This document shows positions 1-5,916 of a DNA stretch of 8,324 bases, in pieces. This DNA comes from Spirochaetia bacterium (lineage in GTDB: Bacteria; Spirochaetota; Spirochaetia; Treponematales; Breznakiellaceae): positions 1 to 8,324 of the forward strand of contig BNUY01000132.1 in the NCBI GenBank assembly GCA_025997715.1. The letters run 5' to 3'. Below the pieces are notes generated by a model. It was not told the origin of the DNA. It worked only from the letters and a program-made list of their open reading frames with translations, and searched no databases. Made by a program: the position numbers and the translations under genes. How positions within the stretch are numbered: the first letter of the stretch is position 1; every line of letters starts with the position of its first letter.

Positions 1-111
1 GGCTTGCCATTCCGCGAAGGTCCAGGCGGCAAAAACAGGCAGTTTGAATGAGATTGCTTCCAACTGCTTCATCGCGTTTTTGAGAGAGCCGTTTATTTTG
101 CTGCGTTTCAT
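1..111 (-). CDS. D-lyxose isomerase-like protein (cupin-type, DUF1498), N-terminal 37 residues
   Basis: Only the first 37 codons are present; the gene continues off the left edge. The translation begins MKRSKINGSLKNAM and continues with FKLPVFAAWTFAEW. This matches the opening of the cupin-fold D-lyxose ketol-isomerase family: an MKRS start, a helical stretch, then a LPPFAxW-like segment. Known members interconvert D-lyxose and D-xylulose, and often D-mannose and D-fructose, using a metal in the cytoplasm. The start at 109-111 is preceded by an AGGAAA ribosome-binding site 6-7 nt away. The gene has the same strand as the sugar ABC operon to the right, but the vapBC module lies between them, and it has its own promoter candidate. 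The metal ligands lie outside the window, so activity cannot be judged. Family assignment is from N-terminal resemblance only. Confidence 0.68.
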   Translation of the reverse strand, partial: MKRSKINGSLKNAMKQLEAISFKLPVFAAWTFAEWQA

Positions 112-134
112 ATTAATTTCCTGATTATCAACCT

Positions 135-150
135 ATAGCACATTTGCTAT
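135..150. promoter_or_regulatory. 16-bp palindrome, possible operator in the isomerase leader
   Basis: ATAGCA and TGCTAT form a perfect 6-bp inverted repeat around a 4-bp centre. It lies just downstream of the predicted minus-strand transcription start and 23 bp before the isomerase start codon, where a repressor of a sugar gene would commonly bind. Read on the plus strand it is followed by a T-rich stretch, so a weak terminator is the alternative. No regulator family can be named from it. Confidence 0.35.
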
Positions 151-164
151 TTTTTCTATTAAAG

Positions 165-192
165 AGTATACATTGATATCCTTGAACCGCAA
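165..192 (-). promoter_or_regulatory. Candidate promoter of the D-lyxose isomerase-like gene
   Basis: On the minus strand a TTGCGG hexamer (187-192) and a TATACT hexamer (165-170) are separated by 16 bp. This is a reasonable sigma-70-type match and would start transcription near position 158, about 47 nt before the start codon. It means the isomerase gene need not depend on the operon to its right, from which vapBC separates it. Assigned by eye; not tested. Confidence 0.45.
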
Positions 193-256
193 CAAAAATT
201 TACTTGAAAAATAGCGGAAAATACTTTAATAATTGGTTATATCAGAAACTGGGGAG

Positions 257-283
257 TTAGGCGAAATTGGGCCTAAATTTTTT
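257..283 (+). terminator. Rho-independent terminator-like hairpin upstream of vapBC
   Basis: TTAGGC (257-262) pairs with GCCTAA (271-276) across an 8-nt loop, and the right arm is followed by A then six T residues (278-283). On the plus strand this has terminator form, although the stem is only 6 bp. It would stop plus-strand transcripts entering from the left and so insulate the vapBC promoter. No plus-strand gene is visible to its left, so it may have arrived with the module. The remaining bases of 112-256 contain only the isomerase promoter and palindrome. Confidence 0.45.
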
Positions 284-302
284 GAAAATATAAAAAAACA
301 TC

Positions 303-331
303 TTGACAAAATCAGGAAATGCACATATTAT
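303..331 (+). promoter_or_regulatory. vapBC promoter (TTGACA-N17-TATTAT)
   Basis: A consensus -35 hexamer TTGACA (303-308) and a TATTAT -10 hexamer (326-331) are separated by exactly 17 bp. This is the strongest sigma-70-type promoter in the window. Transcription would start near 338, leaving a leader of only about 12 nt that begins close to the GAGG ribosome-binding site (339-342) of the antitoxin gene. Confidence 0.75.
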
Positions 332-334
332 GTG
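322..334. promoter_or_regulatory. Palindromic operator over the vapBC -10 box
   Basis: CACATA and TATGTG form a perfect 13-bp inverted repeat with a one-base centre, covering the whole -10 hexamer. Ribbon-helix-helix antitoxins of type II systems usually repress their own operon by binding such palindromes as dimers, with the toxin as co-repressor. A complex bound here would block RNA polymerase directly. The palindrome is seen in the sequence; binding is inferred. Confidence 0.6.
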
Positions 335-349
335 TAAAGAGGCGTAAAA

Positions 350-574
350 ATGAAGAATATTACATTAGCAATGGATGAAGAAATTCTTGTTCTTGGTAGA
401 GAATATGCCAAAAGGCATAATTTGTCTTTTAATGCATTGGTAAGGAAATCCTTAGAAAAAACAGTACGGCATACATCTAAAGACTGGTTAGACGAAATGT
501 TTAAGGATATTGATAAAGAAAATGTAAACTCGAAGGGAAAAAAATGGACAAGAGAAGAATTATACCGTGGATAA
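350..574 (+). CDS. vapB: VapB-type antitoxin, ribbon-helix-helix family
   Basis: A 74-residue protein. The N-terminal KNITLAMDEEI segment looks like the DNA-binding beta strand of a ribbon-helix-helix fold. It is followed by two helices (about 11-24 and 27-41, with LSFNALVRKSLEK in the second) and a charged C-terminal tail that would occupy the toxin's active site. It should neutralise the adjacent PIN-domain toxin and repress its own promoter through the palindrome at 322-334. The start has a GAGG ribosome-binding site 7 nt upstream. The gene overlaps the toxin gene by 8 bases, typical of translational coupling with the antitoxin first. Composition is AT-rich (about 33% G+C in a sampled 60-base line), unlike the sugar genes, which suggests acquisition by transfer. 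The exact antitoxin subfamily is not certain. Confidence 0.8.
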   Translation: MKNITLAMDEEILVLGREYAKRHNLSFNALVRKSLEKTVRHTSKDWLDEMFKDIDKENVNSKGKKWTREELYRG

Positions 575-986
575 AGTATTTATAGATACGAACATATTTG
601 TATACACGGTAGATAAATTCGACAAAAATAAACAGATGATAGCCAGAAAAGTTGTAAAGGAGGTTATTTTTAATAATGCAGCTGTTATATCAACTCAAAT
701 ATTGCAAGAATTCTATACTGTTTGTACACTTAAATTACACATGAATCCTTTAAAGGTAAAGGGGTATGTGCATAATTACATTGAAAATGTTGAAGTAGTA
801 CAAAACGGATCGGCAATAATTGAACGAGGTATAGATATAAGCATTATATCACAAGTATCATTTTGGGATGCCTTATTAATAGCAGCAGCAGAATCTGCTA
901 ATTGTACAGAATTAATAACAGAAGATTTAAATGATGGACAAATAATTAATGGGATTAAAATAAGAAATCCATTCAATTCAATGTAG
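567..986 (+). CDS. vapC: VapC-type toxin, PIN-domain ribonuclease
   Basis: A 139-residue PIN-domain protein of normal VapC length. The acidic residues expected to bind Mg/Mn ions are all present: D7 in FIDTNI, E48 in TQILQEF, D101 in SFWDALL, and D120 in the TEDLNDGQ motif. The toxin therefore looks intact. VapC enzymes cleave specific RNAs (often initiator tRNA or the sarcin-ricin loop of 23S rRNA) and halt translation until inhibited by VapB. The target of this one cannot be read from sequence. The start is GTG at 567; no ATG lies in frame upstream, and an AGAGAAGAA purine run (551-559) inside vapB can serve as ribosome-binding site. The gene ends only 10 bases from the stop codon of the convergent mutarotase-like gene, with no clear terminator between them, so the transcripts probably overlap. 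Confidence 0.87.
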   Translation: MDKVFIDTNIFVYTVDKFDKNKQMIARKVVKEVIFNNAAVISTQILQEFYTVCTLKLHMNPLKVKGYVHNYIENVEVVQNGSAIIERGIDISIISQVSFWDALLIAAAESANCTELITEDLNDGQIINGIKIRNPFNSM

Positions 987-996
987 GCCCAAAAGC

Positions 997-2259
997 TTAT
1001 ACAAATAGTTTTTTCAAAGCCCTAAAACCCGGGTCCGCATTAAAAGCCCAAGCCCCCCCGGCCCCTCCGCAGACCAGTTTGGAATCCTCCGCTTCAATGG
1101 TCCGTATGCCCTCGTCCAGCGCAGATTCATAGGGGGCAAAGAGGGTACCATACCGGAGAACCCGTTCACCATGGGCGGGGATGATCACCGTGGTAGGAGC
1201 GCCCAGGAGTGCCTTCGTTTTCCGGGAGTATTCAAGGCCGTAACCATAGGCGCTCACGGCATTTTCCGTGCCAAGGCAATAGGTCTGGTCCGTACCGCCC
1301 TCGTATGCCGCCCAGGGGGTAAAGGGACGTCCGCCGTACTGCATCCAGTATTCATTAAAGCGAAGGATAATGTCATCGGGCCCGGCAGCGGCCTGACCGG
1401 TGAAGAAACACACATAGGCCAGCTTGAGCGCCGGGTTCACCAGGGCGGACCAGCCGAGCCGGGCCGTGGCGGGGATGGCTCCGGCGACAAAATCGGTATA
1501 CCCCAGGGGGCCGGGCGTCACGGAAAGATCTACAACGCTGCTTGCTGCGCCGCCGCCCTTTGCCAGGGGCGCTTTATCCAGGGAAGGAAATTCTTTTCCT
1601 GACAAAAGCCGGGTGGTGGGATCAAAGTCGCTGCCGGGGGTCGGAGTAGTCCAGCGATCGGCGGCGCCTGAGAGACGGCAGCCCGCCTGGAGGAAGGGGG
1701 CGCCAACCGTATTATGCCAGGCGGCGGATATTTCCAGATCCCGGTCTCCCTTGTTCATTACCCGGATGGCGGTATAATGGACAGGCTGGGAAGGGAGAAT
1801 AAGGTCAATTTTGCTAAAAAATAGGGGCATCTTTGCATCCGGGCTCTCCAGAGTGGAAAGCGCCCATGCGCCCCCGGTTTCTTCATCAATGCCGCTGCTC
1901 ACGAAGCGCCAAGGTTCATTGGCGGTCCAGCCATGGGCGGGCAGGGCCACCCCATCAACGATGTGATCCGGGCCGAAATTCGGCAGACAGGGGAAATTGC
2001 CGGCAATATTGTACAGCAGACCCGCCTTCCAAAACCCGCCGTACTCCGCAGCATCAAAGGGCTTCCCGGCATTGCCCCGGAACCAGGGAATCCAATGGGC
2101 GTTGATTGATTGATTTTCCCCGCGGTAGGAAAATTCGGGAACCACCCCTCCCTGATCATCCACCAGGATACGGGAATGGTCGTTTTCCAGAACCGTAGCT
2201 TCCCGTTTGCCCAGTTCGGTAACCCGTGTTACCGAAACAGTACCGTTATTTTTCGCCAT
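997..2259 (-). CDS. Galactose-mutarotase-like (aldose 1-epimerase superfamily) protein
   Basis: A 420-residue cytoplasmic protein without signal peptide or membrane segment. It resembles the beta-sandwich aldose 1-epimerase superfamily: a histidine in the LPAHGW motif (106-111), a second in WHNTVG (181-186, like the NH-type catalytic histidine region), and a C-terminal YCLGTEN segment (327-333) whose glutamate may be the general base. Members equilibrate the alpha and beta anomers of sugars, but many divergent relatives have no proven substrate. At 420 residues it is longer than typical GalM (about 340), closer to uncharacterised sugar-operon relatives. It is the last gene of the ABC operon, 19 nt after the ATPase gene, with an AAGGATAGG ribosome-binding site before the ATG. 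Superfamily membership is fairly likely; exact activity is not established. Confidence 0.66.
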   Translation of the reverse strand: MAKNNGTVSVTRVTELGKREATVLENDHSRILVDDQGGVVPEFSYRGENQSINAHWIPWFRGNAGKPFDAAEYGGFWKAGLLYNIAGNFPCLPNFGPDHIVDGVALPAHGWTANEPWRFVSSGIDEETGGAWALSTLESPDAKMPLFFSKIDLILPSQPVHYTAIRVMNKGDRDLEISAAWHNTVGAPFLQAGCRLSGAADRWTTPTPGSDFDPTTRLLSGKEFPSLDKAPLAKGGGAASSVVDLSVTPGPLGYTDFVAGAIPATARLGWSALVNPALKLAYVCFFTGQAAAGPDDIILRFNEYWMQYGGRPFTPWAAYEGGTDQTYCLGTENAVSAYGYGLEYSRKTKALLGAPTTVIIPAHGERVLRYGTLFAPYESALDEGIRTIEAEDSKLVCGGAGGAWAFNADPGFRALKKLFV

Positions 2260-2278
2260 AACAATTACCTATCCTTCA

Positions 2279-3763
2279 TTAACTAATTGCCTTTTCCAGA
2301 AGCACCGTTTCTGTTGCTTCTTCCCGGTTAAATTCGCCGGTAATTTTTCCGTTCTTCATGACATAAATACGGTCGCACATCCCCAAAATTTCGGGCAGCT
2401 CGCTGGACACCATCAAAATGGCAAGCCCCTGTTTTGCAAGCATATCCATGAGGGTGTAAATCTCCGACTTTGCGCCCACATCAATACCCCGGGTAGGTTC
2501 ATCAATGATAAGGAGTTTGAGATTTTCCTTCATAAGCCACCGGGAAAGCAGAACCTTCTGCTGATTGCCTCCGGAAAGTTTTGTTACAAGCTGCTCCACG
2601 GAGGGAGTTTTAATCCGCAGTTTATCGACCAGGGTGTTACTTTCCGTATCTTCTCTGCGGGGAAATATATGGAAGAGTTTTGAAAACTGGTTCAGGGAGG
2701 CAATGCTTATGTTTTTTTTGACTGAAAGGTTCGGCAGTAATCCTTCGGTCTTGCGGTTTTCGGTTACCAGCCCCATACCTGCGGCGTGGGCCGCTCCGGT
2801 GGAATCTTTTTCAACTTCCTTCCCGTTAATAAATACGTGTCCCGCGCTTCTTTTGTCCGCCCCAAAAAGACCACGGGTCATTTCGGAACGTCCCGCGCCC
2901 ATGAGACCTGAAAAGCCGACTATTTCGCCCCTTTTGACATGGAAGTTCAAATCCGTAACCTTATCGGTGGTGAGGCCCGTAACTTCAAGCACGGTATCGC
3001 CGAATATGCGGTTATGCTCAGGAAACATATCGCTAAGTTTTCTGCCCACCATCATTTCGATAAGGCACTGCTGATCCGTTTCACCGGTAAGCATGGCGCC
3101 AACCCGTGCGCCGTCACGGAAAACAGAAATACGGTCAGACAATTCAAAGATTTCTTCAAGCTTATGGGAAACATACATAATGCAGACGCCCTTTGCCTTG
3201 AGCTTCACAATTACCTCGAAAAGGCTTTTGATTTCCTTGGGGCTTAAAGCGGAAGTAGGCTCGTCCATGATAATTACTTTGCTGTCAAGGGCGAGGGATT
3301 TTGCAATTTCCACAAGTTGCTGCTGGGCGACGCTCAGGTATTGCACCTTCATGGCGGACTTTACCGAAAGGCCGACCATTACAAGATATTTTTGAGCCCC
3401 GGCGTATACCTCGCTCCACAGTACCCGGCCCAGTTTTGAAGGGAGCCGCCCGAAAAAAATATTCTCCGCAATCGAGAGGCTGGGAACCAGATTCAATTCC
3501 TGATAAATAACGCTTATCCCTTTTTGAATGGCATCAATGGTGTTTTTGATACCCGCATCCTGACCGTTAATCAGATACGTACCTTCGGTAAAGGTATATG
3601 CCCCGGAGATTATTTTTATCAGCGTGGATTTACCGGCGCCATTTTCGCCCACCAGCGCATGAACCTCGCCTGGGTAAAGATCAAGGTCCACCCCCTTGAG
3701 GGCATGAACCCCGGGAAAAGTTTTGTGCATATTTCTGATTTGTATTACCGCTTGTCCAGCCAT
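2279..3763 (-). CDS. Sugar ABC transporter ATPase, RbsA/MglA/XylG type with two nucleotide-binding domains
   Basis: A 494-residue fused ATPase of the CUT2 sugar importer class, at the family's usual length. Domain 1 has Walker A GENGAGKS (39-46), a Q-loop at Q88, signature LSVAQQQ (143-149), Walker B VIIMDEP (163-169) and switch H200. Domain 2 has a degenerate Walker A GLMGAGRS (286-293) with Arg replacing the catalytic Lys, yet a good signature LSGGNQQ (396-402) and Walker B LLIIDEP (417-423), with Ser in place of the switch His. That asymmetry is normal for RbsA-like proteins, so one site is expected to hydrolyse ATP well. It works at the inner face of the membrane with the adjacent permease. 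An earlier in-frame ATG at 3781 touches the permease stop (TAATG), but GGAGGAGG lies 8 nt before the ATG at 3763, which I take as the start. Confidence 0.93.
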   Translation of the reverse strand: MAGQAVIQIRNMHKTFPGVHALKGVDLDLYPGEVHALVGENGAGKSTLIKIISGAYTFTEGTYLINGQDAGIKNTIDAIQKGISVIYQELNLVPSLSIAENIFFGRLPSKLGRVLWSEVYAGAQKYLVMVGLSVKSAMKVQYLSVAQQQLVEIAKSLALDSKVIIMDEPTSALSPKEIKSLFEVIVKLKAKGVCIMYVSHKLEEIFELSDRISVFRDGARVGAMLTGETDQQCLIEMMVGRKLSDMFPEHNRIFGDTVLEVTGLTTDKVTDLNFHVKRGEIVGFSGLMGAGRSEMTRGLFGADKRSAGHVFINGKEVEKDSTGAAHAAGMGLVTENRKTEGLLPNLSVKKNISIASLNQFSKLFHIFPRREDTESNTLVDKLRIKTPSVEQLVTKLSGGNQQKVLLSRWLMKENLKLLIIDEPTRGIDVGAKSEIYTLMDMLAKQGLAILMVSSELPEILGMCDRIYVMKNGKITGEFNREEATETVLLEKAIS

Positions 3764-3771
3764 AGAATGCG

Positions 3772-3779
3772 CCTCCTCC
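3772..3779 (-). promoter_or_regulatory. Shine-Dalgarno sequence that decides the ATPase start
   Basis: GGAGGAGG lies 8 nt upstream of the ATG at 3763. The upstream ATG at 3781 has no such motif before it and would itself encode Glu-Glu from the Shine-Dalgarno bases. The 494-residue form starting at 3763 is therefore favoured over the 500-residue form. Confidence 0.65.
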
Positions 3780-3780
3780 A

Positions 3781-4782
3781 TTACTGCTGCAACAATTTTT
3801 GTTCTTTGACAAGACGCTTCGCAATACTGTCTTTTCTGACGGTATCAACAAACACGGCCAATATAATAACCAGACCCCTGGTGATATCCTGCCAGAAGGA
3901 AGAAACATCCAGAAGGGTAAGGCCGTTCTGCAGCACCCCCAAAATGATCATGCCGATAAGTGCGCCCGCAATGGTTCCTATACCGCCGTTAAGGGAAACG
4001 CCGCCCAGAATAACCGAAGCAATGACCACCATTTCAAAACCCGTGCCCGCTGTGGGCTGGGCCGATGCCATGCGGGAGGCGAGCAGCACACCGGACAGCA
4101 TGGTAAGAACGCCGCTGAAAATATACACCAAAAGTTTTATGCGATCCACCGAAAGACCCGCGAGCCGTGACGCTTCTTTATTGCCCCCGATGGCGTAGAT
4201 TTTCCGGCCAAAAGTCGTATGATTCAATACATAATAAATGATGAAGTACAGCACCGCTGCGATGATAACCGCATTGGGAATAAAACCGACAAAACCCGTG
4301 GCAATACCCTGAAAGGCTTCAACCTGGGATTGTATGGATACCGCGCCGGTTATGACCATGGCCAGGCCCCGCCAAATTGCCATGGTACCCAGGGTGGCGA
4401 TAAGTGAATTAAGTTTTGCCTTGGTAACCAGGAGGCCGTTAATAGCCCCGACAATAACGCCGCAGACAAGGGCGGCAAGTATGGCGAGAGAAATACTGTG
4501 GGTGGCGTTCAATATATATATTGAACTGATCCCGGCTATTGCCTGCTGGGAACCCACGGAAAGATCAATCTCCCCCACCAGAATGACCATGGTAAGGCCG
4601 AATCCGCAGATAGCGGTCAAAGAAACCTGCCGCAGGGTATTCATGATGTTCCGCGGTGACAGGAATACGGGTGTTAAGAACGAAACAATGATACACAGTA
4701 CCGCCAGGACGGCCAGTAATACCAATAGATCCGACTGCTTAATGCTGTTCAGCAATTTTTGTGTTGAATGATTTTTCGACAT
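3781..4782 (-). CDS. Sugar ABC transporter permease, RbsC type
   Basis: A 333-residue, strongly hydrophobic inner-membrane protein with several transmembrane segments (roughly 8-10). It carries the family hallmark GEIDLSVGS (70-78) and the later YAIGGNKEASRLAGL loop, which is thought to contact the ATPase, followed by NGGIGTIAGALIG near the C-terminus. As in ribose, galactose and xylose CUT2 importers, a homodimer would form the translocation channel for the sugar delivered by the binding protein. Its stop codon shares a base with an ATG in the ATPase gene. Two starts are possible: ATG at 4803 has no ribosome-binding site and lies 9 nt beyond a stable hairpin, whereas ATG at 4782 follows a GGGGG run by 9 nt. 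I chose 4782, but the 340-residue form from 4803 cannot be excluded. Substrate cannot be read from the sequence. Confidence 0.9.
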   Translation of the reverse strand: MSKNHSTQKLLNSIKQSDLLVLLAVLAVLCIIVSFLTPVFLSPRNIMNTLRQVSLTAICGFGLTMVILVGEIDLSVGSQQAIAGISSIYILNATHSISLAILAALVCGVIVGAINGLLVTKAKLNSLIATLGTMAIWRGLAMVITGAVSIQSQVEAFQGIATGFVGFIPNAVIIAAVLYFIIYYVLNHTTFGRKIYAIGGNKEASRLAGLSVDRIKLLVYIFSGVLTMLSGVLLASRMASAQPTAGTGFEMVVIASVILGGVSLNGGIGTIAGALIGMIILGVLQNGLTLLDVSSFWQDITRGLVIILAVFVDTVRKDSIAKRLVKEQKLLQQ

Positions 4783-4812
4783 AAATGCTAACCCCCGGCT
4801 CATAATTAAACG

Positions 4813-4836
4813 ACAGGGCTGCTCTCACAGCCCTGT
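4813..4836 (-). terminator. Intercistronic hairpin between binding-protein and permease genes
   Basis: ACAGGGCTG (4813-4821) and CAGCCCTGT (4828-4836) form a perfect 9-bp, GC-rich stem with a 6-nt loop. In the minus-strand transcript it is followed by CGTTTAATT, so the U-tract is short and broken. It probably acts as a partial terminator or as a 3' end that protects the upstream binding-protein mRNA from decay, allowing more binding protein than permease, as is well known for the malE-malF region. A full terminator is unlikely because the permease and ATPase genes need the same transcript. Confidence 0.65.
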
Positions 4837-4862
4837 AATGTATGACGTAAAACAAAGCGATG

Positions 4863-5861
4863 CTATTTCAAAGAACGAATAGCTTCAAAGTTGGTTTCGT
4901 AATCATTCCCTTTTTTCGTGTAGAATTGGGGGAAGTTTTGCGGGGTAATAATCACGGTGTTTGATTCATAACGGGAAGGAAGGGTTTCTTTTTTGTAGAC
5001 CTTATACGCCGCGTCAGCAACGGAAACACCCGTGTAATCGGGGAACATGGCAACAGCCGCCTTATAGGGGCCGCCGCTTAACAGGGCTTCCCGTCCAACC
5101 ACGCCTTCAAAGCCAAAGCCGATGGCGGTGAGTTTGCTTTCGTCAAGACCGGCTTCTTTGTATGCGGCCATACCGCCGGTGGTGGAATTGTCATTGATAC
5201 CGAAGATCACGTTTACATCCGGGTGGGCGGTAAGCGCGTCCTGGGACACCTTGAGGGAGGTTTCCTTGGCGCCCTGTCCGTCAACTTCCTGCAGGATGGT
5301 ATATTTAAGCCCGCCTTCATCCATGCCGGCTTTGAAACCCTCGACCCGCCAGCGGCAGGCTTCAAAAGCGGGAAGACCGACGATGAGGATTTTCGGATCA
5401 ATGTTATTGGCCTTTGCGTATTGGGCAAACCAGAGCCCGGCTTTTTTGCCCCCCGACACGTCATCAATGCTCACACAGGTCTTTGCGCCGGGAACCACAC
5501 TGGATTCGGTAATAACCGGAATGCCCGCCTTGGCTGCTTCAGCAATAATGTTGGGCAATGACTTCACATCCACCGGGGTGATGATAAGCACATCCACACC
5601 CTGGGCGATCATGTTTTCAAGTTGGCTTACCTGTTTTGCGGCATCCATGGCCGCATCGACGATGGTGATGTCTACGCCCAGTTCAGCCGCCCTGGTCCGG
5701 GCGCCCTTGGCAATATTCTGATACCACTCATGACTCATGTCAGTCAAGGCATAGCCGAATTTAACCTTCTTTGCGCCGCCATCGCCTTGCCCTCCGGCAA
5801 AACTCATGGTCAAAGAAACCATGGCGAACAAACCTACAAAAATCCACATCTTTTTACTCAT
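4863..5861 (-). CDS. Periplasmic sugar-binding protein of a CUT2 ABC importer (RbsB-like)
   Basis: A 332-residue type I periplasmic binding protein. Residues 1-22 form a signal peptide (Lys-rich start, hydrophobic core, SFA before GGQ) and there is no lipobox cysteine, so it should be released as a soluble protein by signal peptidase I. The mature part has the two-lobe RbsB-like pattern: KVKFGYALTDMSHEWYQ at the first strand, DVLIITPVDVKSLP, then IFGINDNSTTGGMAA and AIGFGFEG in the second lobe. The last lobe includes VAMFPDYTG where ribose-type proteins often have AQ or PxxMG. It would capture the sugar and deliver it to the permease. The ATG has a strong GGAGGAGAG site. Hairpins lie on both sides of the gene. 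Ligand identity is unknown; nearby mutarotase and isomerase genes point to a monosaccharide. Confidence 0.92.
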   Translation of the reverse strand: MSKKMWIFVGLFAMVSLTMSFAGGQGDGGAKKVKFGYALTDMSHEWYQNIAKGARTRAAELGVDITIVDAAMDAAKQVSQLENMIAQGVDVLIITPVDVKSLPNIIAEAAKAGIPVITESSVVPGAKTCVSIDDVSGGKKAGLWFAQYAKANNIDPKILIVGLPAFEACRWRVEGFKAGMDEGGLKYTILQEVDGQGAKETSLKVSQDALTAHPDVNVIFGINDNSTTGGMAAYKEAGLDESKLTAIGFGFEGVVGREALLSGGPYKAAVAMFPDYTGVSVADAAYKVYKKETLPSRYESNTVIITPQNFPQFYTKKGNDYETNFEAIRSLK

Positions 5862-5891
5862 CTTCTCTCCTCCAATCCGTAAAATAGTGTA

Positions 5892-5908
5892 TTACAGCAA
5901 CGCTGTAA
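5892..5908 (-). repeat. Hairpin upstream of the binding-protein gene
   Basis: TTACAGC (5892-5898) and GCTGTAA (5902-5908) form a perfect 7-bp inverted repeat around 3 bases, in the 55-nt gap between the URO-D-like gene and the binding-protein gene. In the minus-strand transcript the sequence afterwards is TACACTATTTT, too poor in U to be a good terminator. It may be a processing or stability element, or an operator of an internal promoter; I cannot separate these. Confidence 0.5.
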
Positions 5909-5916
5909 CTTACATA

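Larger units (their letters stand above)
267..992. repeat. 13-bp inverted repeats at the edges of the vapBC island
   Basis: TTGGGCCTAAATT (267-279) and the reverse complement of 980-992 (TTGGGCCTACATT) agree at 12 of 13 positions, including a perfect 9-bp core. The two copies sit at the left side of the vapBC promoter region and directly across the vapC stop codon, so they bracket the AT-rich module. They could mark the ends of an inserted cassette. A pair of this quality can also occur by chance in 8 kb, so the case rests on position. Confidence 0.35.

Noticed and set aside
256..277. GTTAGGC (256-262) followed by GCCTAAA, resembling integron cassette core sites (GTTRRRY / RYYYAAC) next to a toxin-antitoxin pair.
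   Set aside because: The second box lacks the final C, the order and 8-bp spacing are wrong for attC, and no GTTRRRY box follows vapC within about 130 bases. The pair is better read as a terminator-like hairpin.
1171..1777. Long plus-strand open frames opposite the mutarotase-like gene.
   Set aside because: They lie antisense to a protein with family motifs, have Arg/Gly/Pro-rich composition typical of shadow frames in GC-rich DNA, and show no recognisable domain.
3524..4198. A 224-codon plus-strand open frame across the ATPase and permease genes.
   Set aside because: It spans the junction of two well-supported minus-strand genes and its translation matches no family I recognise; it is a shadow.
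5122..5721. A 199-codon plus-strand open frame opposite the binding-protein gene.
   Set aside because: The Ser/Pro/Ala-rich translation has no domain signs and is antisense to a clear binding protein.
4863..5861. Binding protein as a lipoprotein.
   Set aside because: There is no cysteine in or just after the signal peptide; the SFA-GGQ junction fits signal peptidase I cleavage.
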